64,000 nucleotides of DNA, taken from the NCBI RefSeq assembly GCF_042682745.1, contig NZ_JBHUIO010000008.1, forward strand, positions 248,001-312,000, in the 5' to 3' direction. The notes beneath the pieces were generated by a model. That model had not been told where the DNA came from. It did no database searches and saw nothing but the letters and a program-made list of their open reading frames with translations. Below, in pieces: positions 1-9,700 of the stretch; the first letter of the stretch is position 1, and every line of letters starts with the position of its first letter. The translations under genes were made by a program, and so were the position numbers. The DNA is from Tumebacillus_A lipolyticus (GTDB taxonomy: Bacteria; Bacillota; Bacilli; Tumebacillales; Tumebacillaceae).

Positions 1-1963
1 TGGCGATGTTCAAGGAGAAGTCGCCGATCAGCTCGATGCCCTCCGGCCGCTCCTGCTCATAGAAGTAGAGCGCCCCCGTGTTGCGGATGAGAATCCCGTC
101 CGGCTTCGCTTTGATGATGTTCAGCAAGATCCCCCGCTCGCCAGGCATCAGGATGCGCGGTGTGGCCAGCGCGATCTTCTTGCCAGCCGCGCGCGCCACT
201 TCGACCGCTTTCGGATAGTCGCGGACAAACTCAAAATCTGCGTAGATGTAGTCCACATCTGTCTTCCCCGCCGCTTCGATCTGCTCAAGCGAGCGGCAGA
301 GCGCGATCAGATTGGCGGTGTCGCCCGTCGCCGGATCGACCGCCACCGTGTCTTCATAGACGTCGAGGTCGCGCTTTTGATAGGTGCGCGGCTCGATGCG
401 CAGCTTGAGCAGCTCTTCGGCCGCCACCCGTCTCATCCGGTTCAATTCGGACATCGGGACGATCAGATCGCCGTCGAGGTCGAGATGCAGATCTCCCAGA
501 TAGTACACCGTTCCGCCGAGACGACCCAGCTGGTCGCGCAACACCTCTTCGTTCAGCGGGCGCTTCATCGCTGTCTCCACCGCTTTTTCAGAGGCGACAG
601 TCACCGTTTTTCCCGTGTTCACATCTGTCCAGATGCTCACCAGCGGCTCGCCGAGACGGCCGTGTACGGAGACATCGACCGGGAACGTGCGATACGGCTT
701 CTCCGTCTCAAACGTTTTGCGCAAGCGGCGATCCAGCTCCGGATCGGAAGTGCGCCACACCTTATCGCCCACCTGAACCCGATGCAGATCGACATCGTTT
801 CGGCCCATCACGATCTCGTACAGACCGCCTTCGACCTTGCCTTCGATCTTCTGCCCTTTGATGCGAATGTCATAGACGCGTCCGCCCTCTTCATCCTGCG
901 TCGGATCGCCTGCGTCAAACACGATTCCATCCCCGCGCTTGAGCGGTGCTTGCAGATCGATCAGCAGCGCATCGCGGTACACTTTTTTCACCTGCCCGAG
1001 ATAGACGCCGCGCTTCTTGGGGAAGGTGCCGTCGACCAGCTGCTTGTGGTTGGTGCCCGACAAAAAGCCGTGCGTAAAACCGCGCGAAAAGCTCTGCTCC
1101 AGCTCCTGAATGTCGATCACGTTCGGATCGTACTGCTCCCCAGCAAAATAGGCGTCGATCGCTTTGCGGTATTTGGCGACCACATTGGCCACATATTCGG
1201 CCGACTTCAGCCGCCCTTCGATCTTGAACGAGGTCACTCCCGCCTCGATCAGCTGCGGCACCAGTTCGAGCGCCGCCAGATCTTTTGGCGACAGCAGATA
1301 GGCGATGTTGCCCATCTCTTTCTGCTCGTTCTCCACGATCATGTCGTACGGCAAGCGACAGGCTTGGGCGCACTCGCCGCGGTTGGCAGAGCGCCCGCCC
1401 CACATCTCCGACGTGAGGCATTGGCCGGAGTAGGAGACGCACAGCGCGCCGTGGACGAACACTTCCAACTCCTTCTCCGTCTCCGCAGAGATCTTCTCGA
1501 TGTGCTTGAGCGAGTTCTCCCGGCCGAGCACGACGCGCTCCAGATCATACGGCTTGACAAAATCGACCGCCTCCGCGGAGGTGATCGTCATCTGTGTCGA
1601 GCCGTGGATGGGGAAATCGGGCGAGATCTCCCGGATCAGCTTGACCAGGCCGAGGTCTTGGACGATCACTGCGTCCACGCCAGCATCGATGCAGGCATCG
1701 ATCAGCTCTTTCGCCTCTTCCATCTCGTTTTCGAAGACGAGAATGTTAAACGTCAAGAAGCCCTTCACGCCATACATATGTAAAAACTCCATGATCGCCG
1801 GCAGTTCGTCCATCAGGAAGTTGTGCGCTCGAGCGCGCGCGTTAAACTTCTCCACGCCGAAGTAGACAGCGTTTGCCCCGTTGGCCACCGCCGCCCGCAT
1901 CGCTTCCCAATTCCCCGCAGGCGCAAGCAGTTCGATATCTTCACGACTCAGGTCTTTTTTCAT
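1..1963 (-). CDS. U32 family peptidase-like protein (RlhA/YrrO type), 3' end outside window
   Basis: Reading leftwards from an ATG at 1963, the frame stays open to the window edge (about 654 codons), so the C-terminus is missing. The N-terminus carries the U32 opening LLAPAGNWEAMRAAVANGA. The family signature around residues 165-185 contains EVFVHGALC followed by SGQC. After about residue 380 the sequence resembles the DUF3656 extension of the long U32 forms. These proteins are called collagenase-like, but the E. coli long form RlhA is needed for 23S rRNA C2501 hydroxylation and its relatives for other RNA modifications, so an RNA-modification role is at least as likely as proteolysis. A purine-rich GGAAGG stretch precedes the ATG. 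It is divergent from serS. Confidence 0.85.
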   Translation of the reverse strand, partial: MKKDLSREDIELLAPAGNWEAMRAAVANGANAVYFGVEKFNARARAHNFLMDELPAIMEFLHMYGVKGFLTFNILVFENEMEEAKELIDACIDAGVDAVIVQDLGLVKLIREISPDFPIHGSTQMTITSAEAVDFVKPYDLERVVLGRENSLKHIEKISAETEKELEVFVHGALCVSYSGQCLTSEMWGGRSANRGECAQACRLPYDMIVENEQKEMGNIAYLLSPKDLAALELVPQLIEAGVTSFKIEGRLKSAEYVANVVAKYRKAIDAYFAGEQYDPNVIDIQELEQSFSRGFTHGFLSGTNHKQLVDGTFPKKRGVYLGQVKKVYRDALLIDLQAPLKRGDGIVFDAGDPTQDEEGGRVYDIRIKGQKIEGKVEGGLYEIVMGRNDVDLHRVQVGDKVWRTSDPELDRRLRKTFETEKPYRTFPVDVSVHGRLGEPLVSIWTDVNTGKTVTVASEKAVETAMKRPLNEEVLRDQLGRLGGTVYYLGDLHLDLDGDLIVPMSELNRMRRVAAEELLKLRIEPRTYQKRDLDVYEDTVAVDPATGDTANLIALCRSLEQIEAAGKTDVDYIYADFEFVRDYPKAVEVARAAGKKIALATPRILMPGERGILLNIIKAKPDGILIRNTGALYFYEQERPEGIELIGDFSLNIA

Positions 1964-2060
1964 CTATTTCATCCTTCCTGTTGCTAGCTCTCTTCATAGC
2001 GTATCTATTGTACATGTTTTCCCGAAATGGCGAAACAATCGCTGGGAAAAAGAATAACCG

Positions 2061-2090
2061 TTGTCATTTCATAGCATCCTACCGTATAAT
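2061..2090 (+). promoter_or_regulatory. sigma-A promoter of serS leader
   Basis: TTGTCA at 2061-2066 and a perfect TATAAT at 2085-2090, 18 bp apart, immediately before the T-box leader. Transcription should start near 2097. Confidence 0.75.
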
Positions 2091-2097
2091 AGAAAAA

Positions 2098-2325
2098 ATC
2101 AAGTTCAGAGCGGAATTATACCGGTGAAGAGCATCCAACTCGGAGGTGTCTGTGACCGGGGTCGATCTCGTGTGGATCGTCCCTCTAAGCGGACCGGGTA
2201 CTGCCCGTTACAGCAGTGCGAGAGGATCAGATTTTCGCTCGGCCTGAGGGCCGATCGAGTCTGATCAAATTGGGTGGCACCGCGAGACAGCGCTCCTCGT
2301 CCCAACAGGATGAGGGCGCTTTTTA
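2098..2325 (+). promoter_or_regulatory. T-box riboswitch leader of serS
   Basis: The leader contains the T-box core GGGTGGCACCGCG at 2272-2284. Before it is a long stem (about 2224-2266) and after it a Rho-independent terminator (2289-2325), the standard antiterminator/terminator layout. T-box RNAs sense uncharged tRNA and let transcription continue when charging is low. The downstream gene is serS, so tRNA-Ser is the expected ligand. I could not place the specifier codon with confidence by eye. Confidence 0.9.
2289..2325 (+). terminator. regulated terminator of the serS T-box leader
   Basis: The stem AGCGCTCCTCGTCC pairs with GGATGAGGGCGCT and is followed by TTTTT. It lies directly after the T-box core, which can compete with it to form the antiterminator. 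Confidence 0.85.
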
Positions 2326-2348
2326 TATTGGGAAAAGGAGTGAGGATC

Positions 2349-3626
2349 ATGTTAGACATTCGTTTGATTCGCGAAGAGGCGGAGCGAGTTCAGCAGATCG
2401 CGCAGCAAAAGGGCATCGAGATCTCGATCGCCGACCTGCTGGCGTTCGACAAGGAGCGCCGCACCATCCTGCAGGATCTGGAGCAGTACCGCATGCAGCG
2501 CAACCAGCTGTCGCAGTCGATGCCGCAACTGGCCAAGCAGGGCAAGAAAGAGGAGATGGAGCAGACGAAAGAGGAAGTGCGCCGCATCAACGTGCACATC
2601 TCGTCGCTTGAAAACTCGCTCGGCGAGGTGGAAGCCAACCTGCGCAACCTGATGCTGCGCGTGCCGAACATCATCTCGCCCGACACGCCGATCGGAGAGT
2701 CGGATGCGGACAACGTGGAGCTGCGCCGCGTGGGCGAGGTTCCGACGTTTGAAGCGCCTCCGCTCGACCATGTGACCCTGGGCGAGAAGTACGACCTGTT
2801 CGACATCCCGCGCGGCGTCAAAGTGGCGGGCACCCGCAACTACTTCTTAAAAGGAATTGGTGCCTACCTGCATCGGGCGGTGCAATCGCTCGCCCTCGAC
2901 CTGCTGACCAAGCGCGGGTTTACCGCGATGGACGTGCCGCTGATGGTGCGTGAAGAGATGTTCACCAACACCGGCTTCTTCCCGCTCGGCTTGGATCAGA
3001 CCTACGCGCTGGAGGATCAAAAATATCTGGTCGGCACTTCGGAAGTGCCGCTGATCTCCTACTTCAGCGGCGAGGTGATCGATGTGGAACAACCGGTGCG
3101 CCTGGCTGGCGTTTCCAACTGTTTCCGCAGCGAAGCAGGTTCGGCAGGTCGCGACGTGCGCGGGCTGTACCGCGTGCATCAGTTCGCCAAGGTGGAACAG
3201 GTCGTCCTCTGCAAAAACGATCCGGAGCTGTCGGAGCAGATGCTGCAGGAGATCTTGAAAAATGCGGAAGACCTGTTGCATTTGCTGGAGCTTCCCTACC
3301 GCGTCGTCGCCGTCTGCACAGGGGACATCGGGCAGGGCGTGTACAAAAAGTATGACATCGAGACGTGGATGCCGAGCCGCGAAAGCTACGGGGAGACGCA
3401 ATCGGCGTCCAACCTGCTCGAATTCCAAGCGCGTCGCTCGAACATCCGCTACCGGGATGAGAACGGACAGCTGCACTATTGCCACACCTTGAACAACACG
3501 GCGGTGGCGACGCCGCGCATCCTGATCCCGCTGCTTGAGAACCATCAGCGCCCGGACGGCACGATCTACATTCCGCAGGCGCTGCGCCCCTACATGAACG
3601 GCGTGGAAGAGATCAAACCGCAGTAA
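2349..3626 (+). CDS. serS: seryl-tRNA synthetase
   Basis: A 425-residue class II aminoacyl-tRNA synthetase that charges tRNA-Ser with serine in the cytoplasm. Residues about 25-105 form the Gln/Glu/Arg-rich helical arm that grips the long variable arm of tRNA-Ser. Motif 2 is at about 258-280 (CFRSEAGSAGRDVRG) and motif 3 at about 386-400 (ATPRILIPLLE). The open frame runs further upstream into the T-box, but the true start is the ATG at 2349: it has AAAAGGAG just before it and gives the family N-terminus MLDIRLIREEAE. It is transcribed alone, controlled by the serine-type T-box leader, and ends at a strong terminator. Confidence 0.97.
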   Translation: MLDIRLIREEAERVQQIAQQKGIEISIADLLAFDKERRTILQDLEQYRMQRNQLSQSMPQLAKQGKKEEMEQTKEEVRRINVHISSLENSLGEVEANLRNLMLRVPNIISPDTPIGESDADNVELRRVGEVPTFEAPPLDHVTLGEKYDLFDIPRGVKVAGTRNYFLKGIGAYLHRAVQSLALDLLTKRGFTAMDVPLMVREEMFTNTGFFPLGLDQTYALEDQKYLVGTSEVPLISYFSGEVIDVEQPVRLAGVSNCFRSEAGSAGRDVRGLYRVHQFAKVEQVVLCKNDPELSEQMLQEILKNAEDLLHLLELPYRVVAVCTGDIGQGVYKKYDIETWMPSRESYGETQSASNLLEFQARRSNIRYRDENGQLHYCHTLNNTAVATPRILIPLLENHQRPDGTIYIPQALRPYMNGVEEIKPQ

Positions 3627-3643
3627 GTCACCCACGAACGAGC

Positions 3644-3677
3644 AAGACCGCCAGAGATCAGCTGGCGGTCTTTTTTT
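3644..3677 (+). terminator. Rho-independent terminator of serS
   Basis: AAGACCGCCAG pairs with CTGGCGGTCTT and is followed by a run of seven T, 18 bp after the serS stop. Confidence 0.9.
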
Positions 3678-3796
3678 ATGATCTGCGCGCTGGATCGCCT
3701 CAATAACCAAGCCGCGCTCGATGTATTTTTTCCAGTATCGAACAATGCTCATGCCTCGCTCCAGAAAACGCCGATCTCTTCTAACACAGCCCCGCA

Positions 3797-3829
3797 ACAA
3801 AAGAAGCATCCCCGCACAGCCGGGGATGC
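3797..3829 (-). terminator. terminator of the GDSL hydrolase gene
   Basis: On the minus strand GCATCCCCG pairs with CGGGGATGC and is followed by TTCTTTTG, just beyond the stop codon at 3833. Confidence 0.75.
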
Positions 3830-3832
3830 TCA

Positions 3833-4666
3833 TCATTTGCTTTTCGGCAAGCTATTGAAAATTCGCTCCGCCATCCTGTCATATCCCTCATTGTTCGGAT
3901 GAAAATGATCGAACGACAGCAGCGAATCGTTGTTCCACTGGAACAGATCGAACATCGGCACCACTTTGACCTGCTGGAAGGATTGCGCGAGCTGACGCAG
4001 GTTGTCGTTCCACCCGAGCAGCAGCTGCTCCGACGCTCCCTGATCCTCAAACAGCCCTTCAAACGGATTGTATAGACCGAGGATGATGATCGGCGCCTTC
4101 TGGTTGCTCTTGCGAATGGTGGTCAACACCTGCTCCACATTTTTCGTATACTCTTTTTGCGTGGCGAGGATGGCAGCCTCGTCGATGCTCTTCAGGTTGA
4201 TAATTTTATCCACTCCACCGATCGAGTGGGTGATGTCATTGCCTCCGATCGAGACCATGATCAGCTTTGCATCGTGAAAATACTGCTGGACGCCTGGGTT
4301 TTGCACCGACTTCGCAAGCTCCGCAGACTCAAGCCCGCTGATGCCGAGGTTTTGGACTTGGACCTGCTGACCGGACGCCTCAAGGCGGGACTTCAGATTG
4401 CCCACATATCCTTTGCCCGACGTATCGCCTACCCCTTTGGTCAGCGAGTCGCCGATCGCGACGATCAGGTTGGAGTCCGCTCCTTTTGCGTCTGTCGCCA
4501 CGGTCGGTTGTACATCTTGACCAGCGGGCGCTTCCGCAGCTGGGAGCGACGAGGTCACATCGCCAGTCTGGGTCAGGGCGAGGAAAAACCCTCCACCGAG
4601 CACCACCACGCTGGCAAGAGCGAGCGTCAACACGCTGCCCCAGAGAAAAGAACGTTTTTTCTTCAT
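3833..4666 (-). CDS. membrane-anchored GDSL/SGNH esterase-lipase
   Basis: A 277-residue protein with a Lys-rich N-terminus and one hydrophobic segment (about residues 8-35), so it is probably secreted or anchored outside the membrane. A linker rich in Ala, Pro and Thr leads to an SGNH hydrolase domain. Block I is IVAIGDSLTKG (nucleophile Ser near 74), block III is SIGGNDIT, and block V is FDHFHPNNEGY, which supplies the Asp/His pair. It resembles B. subtilis YtpA/LipC-type or YpmR hydrolases; the substrate is unknown. I start at the ATG giving MKKKRSF. A GTG five codons upstream is directly abutted by the GGAGG, which is too close to use. Confidence 0.85.
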   Translation of the reverse strand: MKKKRSFLWGSVLTLALASVVVLGGGFFLALTQTGDVTSSLPAAEAPAGQDVQPTVATDAKGADSNLIVAIGDSLTKGVGDTSGKGYVGNLKSRLEASGQQVQVQNLGISGLESAELAKSVQNPGVQQYFHDAKLIMVSIGGNDITHSIGGVDKIINLKSIDEAAILATQKEYTKNVEQVLTTIRKSNQKAPIIILGLYNPFEGLFEDQGASEQLLLGWNDNLRQLAQSFQQVKVVPMFDLFQWNNDSLLSFDHFHPNNEGYDRMAERIFNSLPKSK

Positions 4667-4695
4667 CTTATGATAGGGCACCTCCTTTCTTTAGT

Positions 4696-4723
4696 GTATC
4701 ATAGAAGAAGCACCTTTTCGCAA
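4696..4723 (-). promoter_or_regulatory. possible promoter of the GDSL gene
   Basis: On the minus strand TTGCGA (4718-4723) and TGATAC (4696-4701) are 16 bp apart, upstream of the ribosome binding site. Both boxes match only partly. Confidence 0.4.
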
Positions 4724-4750
4724 CTTTTCACAAGCTAGGAGGATCTGCTC

Positions 4751-5680
4751 TTGAACGATAAACAACGTCCAGTCGCCCTGTCTGTGCGCAACTTGCAAAA
4801 GACGATCAGGCGGCGCACGATCGTAAAAAACATCACGTTTGACGTGTTTGCAGGAGAGGTGTTCGGCTTTCTCGGCCCGAACGGAGCGGGCAAGACGACG
4901 ACCATCCGCATGATCGTCGGCCTGATCAAGCCGACTGCCGGCCACGTGCTGATCGGCGGCCATGATGTGCAAAAGGATTTTCTGGAGGCGATGCGCTGTG
5001 TCGGCTGCATCGTCGAGAACCCTGAACTGTATAAGTATATGACCGGCTGGCAAAACTTGGAGCACTTCGCCCGCATGCTCGACCTGCCCGATGAGCGAAT
5101 CGACGAGGTCGTGCGACTGGTGCGCATGGAAGGTCGCATCCATGACAAAGTCAAGACGTATTCGCTCGGCATGCGCCAGCGCTTAGGGATCGCCCAAGCG
5201 CTGCTCGCCCGCCCGAAGCTTCTGATCTTGGACGAGCCGACCAACGGGCTCGACCCGGCGGGGATTCGCGAATTGCGCGAGTTTATCCGCCATCTCGCAC
5301 AGGCGGAAGGCCTGGCGGTGTTCGTCTCCTCCCACATGCTGGCTGAGGTGCAGATGATGTGCGATCGGGTGGCGATCCTCTCCAACGGGGAGATCGTCAA
5401 GGTGGCGACGGTGGAGGAGATCGTGCACACCGGCACCAACCGCGTCGAGTGGACGGTCGATTCGCGCGACCTCGCCATGCGCCTGCTCGCCGAAGAGGTC
5501 GGCGCCGATCGGGTCGAGCCGCTGGGCGACAACAAGCTCGTCGCCCTGTTGACCCCTGAGCAGACAGCAGCGTGCAACCAGCTGTTGATCGAAGCGAACG
5601 TCAAGCTGTACGGCGTGCAGGTGCAAGGTCAGTTAGAAGAGCTGTTCCTGCAGATCACGGGAGGTGATTCGATTGCGTAA
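4751..5680 (+). CDS. ABC transporter ATP-binding protein
   Basis: A 309-residue ATPase subunit of an ABC-2 type exporter. Walker A is GPNGAGKTT (about 42-50), the signature is YSLGMRQRLG (about 137-146) and Walker B is LLILDEPTNGLDP (about 155-167). The last 80 residues form the small C-terminal domain typical of bacitracin/natural-product type exporters (BcrA family). The start is TTG at 4751, set by TAGGAGG eight bases upstream. Its stop overlaps the permease gene, so the two are translated together. The substrate cannot be told from sequence. It converges on the NRPS gene, so export of that product is possible but unproven. Confidence 0.93.
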   Translation: MNDKQRPVALSVRNLQKTIRRRTIVKNITFDVFAGEVFGFLGPNGAGKTTTIRMIVGLIKPTAGHVLIGGHDVQKDFLEAMRCVGCIVENPELYKYMTGWQNLEHFARMLDLPDERIDEVVRLVRMEGRIHDKVKTYSLGMRQRLGIAQALLARPKLLILDEPTNGLDPAGIRELREFIRHLAQAEGLAVFVSSHMLAEVQMMCDRVAILSNGEIVKVATVEEIVHTGTNRVEWTVDSRDLAMRLLAEEVGADRVEPLGDNKLVALLTPEQTAACNQLLIEANVKLYGVQVQGQLEELFLQITGGDSIA

Positions 5681-6665
5681 CCTCTATCTGCTGACGCGCA
5701 ACGAGACGCTGAAAGTGTTGCGCAAGAAGCGCTTTCTCGTCGTCCTGCTGATCCTCGCCGTGCTGATTCCCCTGTTCGCCTATGGGCAGTACACCCAGCA
5801 GGAGCGGGTCAAGGCGCAAAGCGGCGTCACCGACTGGCGGGCGGAGCTCGGACAGGAGATCGTCGAGACGGAGCGACGTCTCGCCTCACCCACGATGCAG
5901 GACGATCGGAGAAAAACGCTGGAGATGCGCCTTGAGCAAAACAAATACTACCTTGAGCGCAACATCAATCCGTCCGAGCCTGGCGCCACCTCTTTCACGC
6001 GAATTTTCATGCAGTTTGGCATCTCGCTGTTCCTGCCGCTGCTCGTCGTCGTCGTGGCGACAGATATCGTCTCGTCGGAGCTACAGGATGGGACGATCAA
6101 GCTGCTGCTGACTCGACCGGTCAAGCGCTGGAAGATTCTGCTGAGCAAATTTTTGACCTTGATGATCTTCACGACGCTTACGGTCGTCGTGATGGGGGTG
6201 ATCTCCTTCCTCGTCTCCGGGCTCTTCTTCGGCTACGCGGGATGGGATGCGCCGATGTTTACCGGCTTCACCATCGTCAACGGCACGTTCGATACGAGCG
6301 CTGTGCAGATGATCCCGCACTGGCACCTGCTGTTGATGAACTATGGGCTCGGCTGGATCGCCGCGATCGCGGTGGCGACGCTCTCCTTTATGGTATCCGT
6401 TCTGGTGCGGGGCACTGCGACCGGGATGGGCGTGATGCTCGCCCTGTTGATCGGTGGGAGCATCATGGGGCAGATGGCCAGCGATTTCCCGCTGACCAAA
6501 TATGTGTTCACCACGCATCTGCGCCTGACCGACTATATTAACGGCGTGCCTGTCGCCGTCGAAGGGCTGACGCTCAACTATTCGCTGGCGGCGCTGGCGA
6601 TCTGGTCGGCTGCGGCGCTGGCGCTCTCCTTCCTGTCGTTTACCAAGCGCGATGTGCTGGCATAA
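5673..6665 (+). CDS. ABC-2 type transporter permease
   Basis: About 330 residues. There is an N-terminal membrane segment (about 20-36), an external loop of about 80 residues rich in charged residues, then about five hydrophobic segments including FLPLLVVVVATDIVSSE, the hallmark of ABC-2 permeases that also carries the ELQDGTIKLLLTRPV motif. I choose the TTG at 5673 (GGGAGGTG seven bases upstream) over a GTG at 5664 that overlaps the Shine-Dalgarno. The gene overlaps the ATPase stop by 8 bp and forms an exporter with it. It ends at a bidirectional terminator shared with the convergent NRPS. Confidence 0.9.
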   Translation: MRNLYLLTRNETLKVLRKKRFLVVLLILAVLIPLFAYGQYTQQERVKAQSGVTDWRAELGQEIVETERRLASPTMQDDRRKTLEMRLEQNKYYLERNINPSEPGATSFTRIFMQFGISLFLPLLVVVVATDIVSSELQDGTIKLLLTRPVKRWKILLSKFLTLMIFTTLTVVVMGVISFLVSGLFFGYAGWDAPMFTGFTIVNGTFDTSAVQMIPHWHLLLMNYGLGWIAAIAVATLSFMVSVLVRGTATGMGVMLALLIGGSIMGQMASDFPLTKYVFTTHLRLTDYINGVPVAVEGLTLNYSLAALAIWSAAALALSFLSFTKRDVLA

Positions 6666-6704
6666 GTTTGGCCGGACATCTGTTTAGAAAGCAGCAATCA
6701 AATG

Positions 6705-6744
6705 AAAGGGCGAGGCTTCTCTTGGGAAGCCTCGCCCTTTTTGT
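6705..6744. terminator. bidirectional terminator between ABC permease and NRPS
   Basis: AAAGGGCGAGGCTTC pairs perfectly with GAAGCCTCGCCCTTT around a six-base loop. T-runs follow on both strands, so it can serve both converging genes. Confidence 0.9.
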
Positions 6745-6755
6745 ATGGAAAGCTG

Positions 6756-9700
6756 TTACTGTCCTGCCAGGCAGGCTCTCTTTTCGAACGGATAGGTGGG
6801 CAGCGGAATGCGGCGTCGCCTTTCCTCCGCATACTGCGCCGTCCAATCGACCGTCTCGCCCAGCAGCCACTTTTGAACATCAAGATCGTCGATCTCCTGT
6901 TGCGGTGCCTGCAGTCGCTCGATCGCCTCCTCGCGGGTGGCGCATCGAACGGCGAAGCGGTGTTCAAACTCCGCTCGTCCAAGCTGGAGCGTATAGGCCA
7001 CATCTGCCAGCTCGATTTCTGGAGCAACCGTCAGATGGTCGGCGAGGCGCTGCGCCATCTTCTGCAGAGCGCTCGGCGTTTTGGCCGACAGGATCAGCAG
7101 ATGGCTGTTCCGCTCTGAAGATTCCGACTGCTGTACGGGCGCTTCTTCGAGGATCAGGTGGGCGTTGGTGCCGCCCATCGCAAACGAGTTGATGCCCGCA
7201 CGCCTCGGCACGCCGTCAGCCGTCTTCCACTCCCGCGCTGCTGCGCTCACATAGAGCGGGCTGTTCGCAAAGTCGATCTGCGGGTTGGGCTGCTCAAAAT
7301 GCAGCGTCGGCGGCAACGTTTTCGCCTTGAGCGCCATCACCGTCTGGATGACGTTGGCGACGCCAGCCGAGACCGCCGTATGCCCGATGTTCGGCTTGAT
7401 CGAGTGCAGGGCGACCGTGTTCGGCGTCCACCCTTCCGCTGCGTACGCTTGCGTCAGCGCGGTCGCTTCGATCGCATCGCCGAGCGGCGTCCCCATCCCG
7501 TGCGCGGTGATCGCCGTCACCGTGCTCGGTTCGATGCCCGCCTGCTCGATCGCCTCGGTCACCACTCGCTCGATCCCCTCCATGCTCAGCGCCATGTAGC
7601 CGACCTTCTCCGCGCCATCGTTGTTGATCGCCGTCCCACGGAAGACCGCGTGGATCGTGTCGCCATCGTTTTGCGCGTCCTCCAGCCTTTTCAGCAGGAG
7701 CGTGCCGACCGCTTCGCCGGTGAAAGCGCCCGCCGTGGTCGCATCGAACGGTTTGCAGTTGCGGCCATCCACCGAGTATGGCCCGCCTTCAAACGCTAAG
7801 TACCCTTGTTTCTGCGGCACTTTCACGTTGGTCCCTCCGGCGAGCGCCATGTCGCATTCCCCGGCGAGCAGGCTCTTGCAGGCCAGATGGATCGCCACCG
7901 CCGAACCGGTGCAGGCTGTCTGCACCGAGAGGCTCGGGCCTCGCAAGTTGAGCAGGTAGGAGATGCGCGTCGTCAGGAAGTTCGAATCGTTGCCCCAGGA
8001 GACGTGCAGGATGTTGTCCGGGTTTTCCAGCACGCTCGGGTTGGCGAACACCAGCTGGCTGTACGTGTTTTCCCCGCTCGCCGCATAGAGGGCGATCCGC
8101 TCGTCTCCGCGACGTGGATTGTAGCCGGCGCTCTCCAGCGCTTCCCACGCGCATTCGAGCAGCAGGCGCTGCTGCGGATCGGTCAGCTCTGCCTGCGCTT
8201 GGCTCATGCCGAAAAATTCCGGATCAAACTCCTCTGGGCGGTCGAGCATCGCACCTGCCATCACCATGCCAGGGATGTCCAGCGCCGGCTTCGCTTCGGG
8301 GAAGAACTGCACCGACTCGACGCCGCCCACGATGTTTTGCCAGAACTGCTCCACATCGTTCGCATCGGGGAAGCGTCCCGACATCCCGATGATCGCGACT
8401 GCCGACGAGTCGGAGGCGGCGAGGCGTGGCTTCGATCGCTTGGCCACAGCGGGACGAGACTCCGCATCGTGGCCGAGATAGCTCATCAGCGAGCGGATGG
8501 TCGAGTGCTTAAACATCGTCACCAGCGGGAAGGTGCGCCCGACTGCCGCTTGGATTTTTTGATGCGCGGTCGTCAGCAGCAACGAGTGCCCGCCGAGGTC
8601 GAAGAAATTATCGTCCAGCCCGACCCGTTCGACTTGTAACACTTCGCGCCAGATGCTGACCAGCTCATGCTCAAGACCTGCTTGCGGTACCGAAAGCCCC
8701 GCCTCTGCGACGATCTGCACATCTTCCGGCTTTGGCAGCGCTTGGCGATCGACCTTGCCGTTTGGCGTCAGCAGGAACGACTCGACCACGACGATCGCCG
8801 ACGGCACCAGGTAGGCGGGCAGCTTGTCTTTCAGCCAGACGCGCAGGCGAGCGGACGTTGCGCTTTCGGCACCTGTGGTGACCACATAGGCGACCAACCG
8901 CTTGTCGCCCGGTCGATCCTCGCGCACCATCACCAGCGCATCCTGCACATCCGCATGATGGAGCAACACTTCCTTCACCTCGCCCGGCTCAATCCGGAAC
9001 CCGCGAATCTTGACTTGGAAGTCGACCCTGCCGATAAACTCGATGTTGCCATCCGCCAAGTAGCGCACCCGGTCGCCCGTCTTGTACAGCCGAGCGCTCC
9101 GATCGCTGGTGAACGGATGGGGAATGAATCGCTCCTCCGTCAGCTCCGGTCGGTTCAGATAGCCGAGCGCCAACCCGTCTCCCCCGATGTACAGCTCGCC
9201 CGGCACGCCGATCGGCACCGGCTGCAAGTTGCGATCCAAAACGTACAGTTCGGTGTTGGCGAGCGGTCGCCCGATCGGAATCGACACCGCTCCTTCTGGC
9301 ACCGCTTCGATCAGGTGCCACACGGCGAACGTCGTGCTCTCCGTCGGGCCGTATCCGTTGAGCAGTCGCTCTGGCCCACCGCTGCGCAACACCTCTTTCA
9401 CCCATTTCGGATCGAGCGCATCGCCTCCGACGATCAGATCGCGCATCGTGCCAAAGGCGTCAGGTACGCTCTGCGCCATCTGGTTGAACAGCGCGACCGT
9501 CAAGAACATCGAGGTGATGCCCTGCTCGCGAATCGCGGTGGCAAACTCTTGCGGTTGCAACACCACCTCTTTCGGCAGGATGACCAGACTGCCGCCGTTG
9601 AGCAGCGCTCCCCAGATTTCGTAGGTCGCCGCGTCAAACGCGGAGTTGGCGACCTGTCCGATCCGATCGGTCTGCTCAAACTGAGCGAAGTTGGTGTTCT

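Noticed and set aside
377..1783. Long plus-strand frame
   Set aside because: It is the complement of the U32 gene, whose minus-strand frame shows clear family motifs; its own translation is rich in His, Arg and Leu with no domain.
4751..6665. Dedicated exporter of the NRPS product
   Set aside because: It is convergent and separated by a terminator, and nothing in the transporter sequence points to a peptide substrate; kept only as a possibility.
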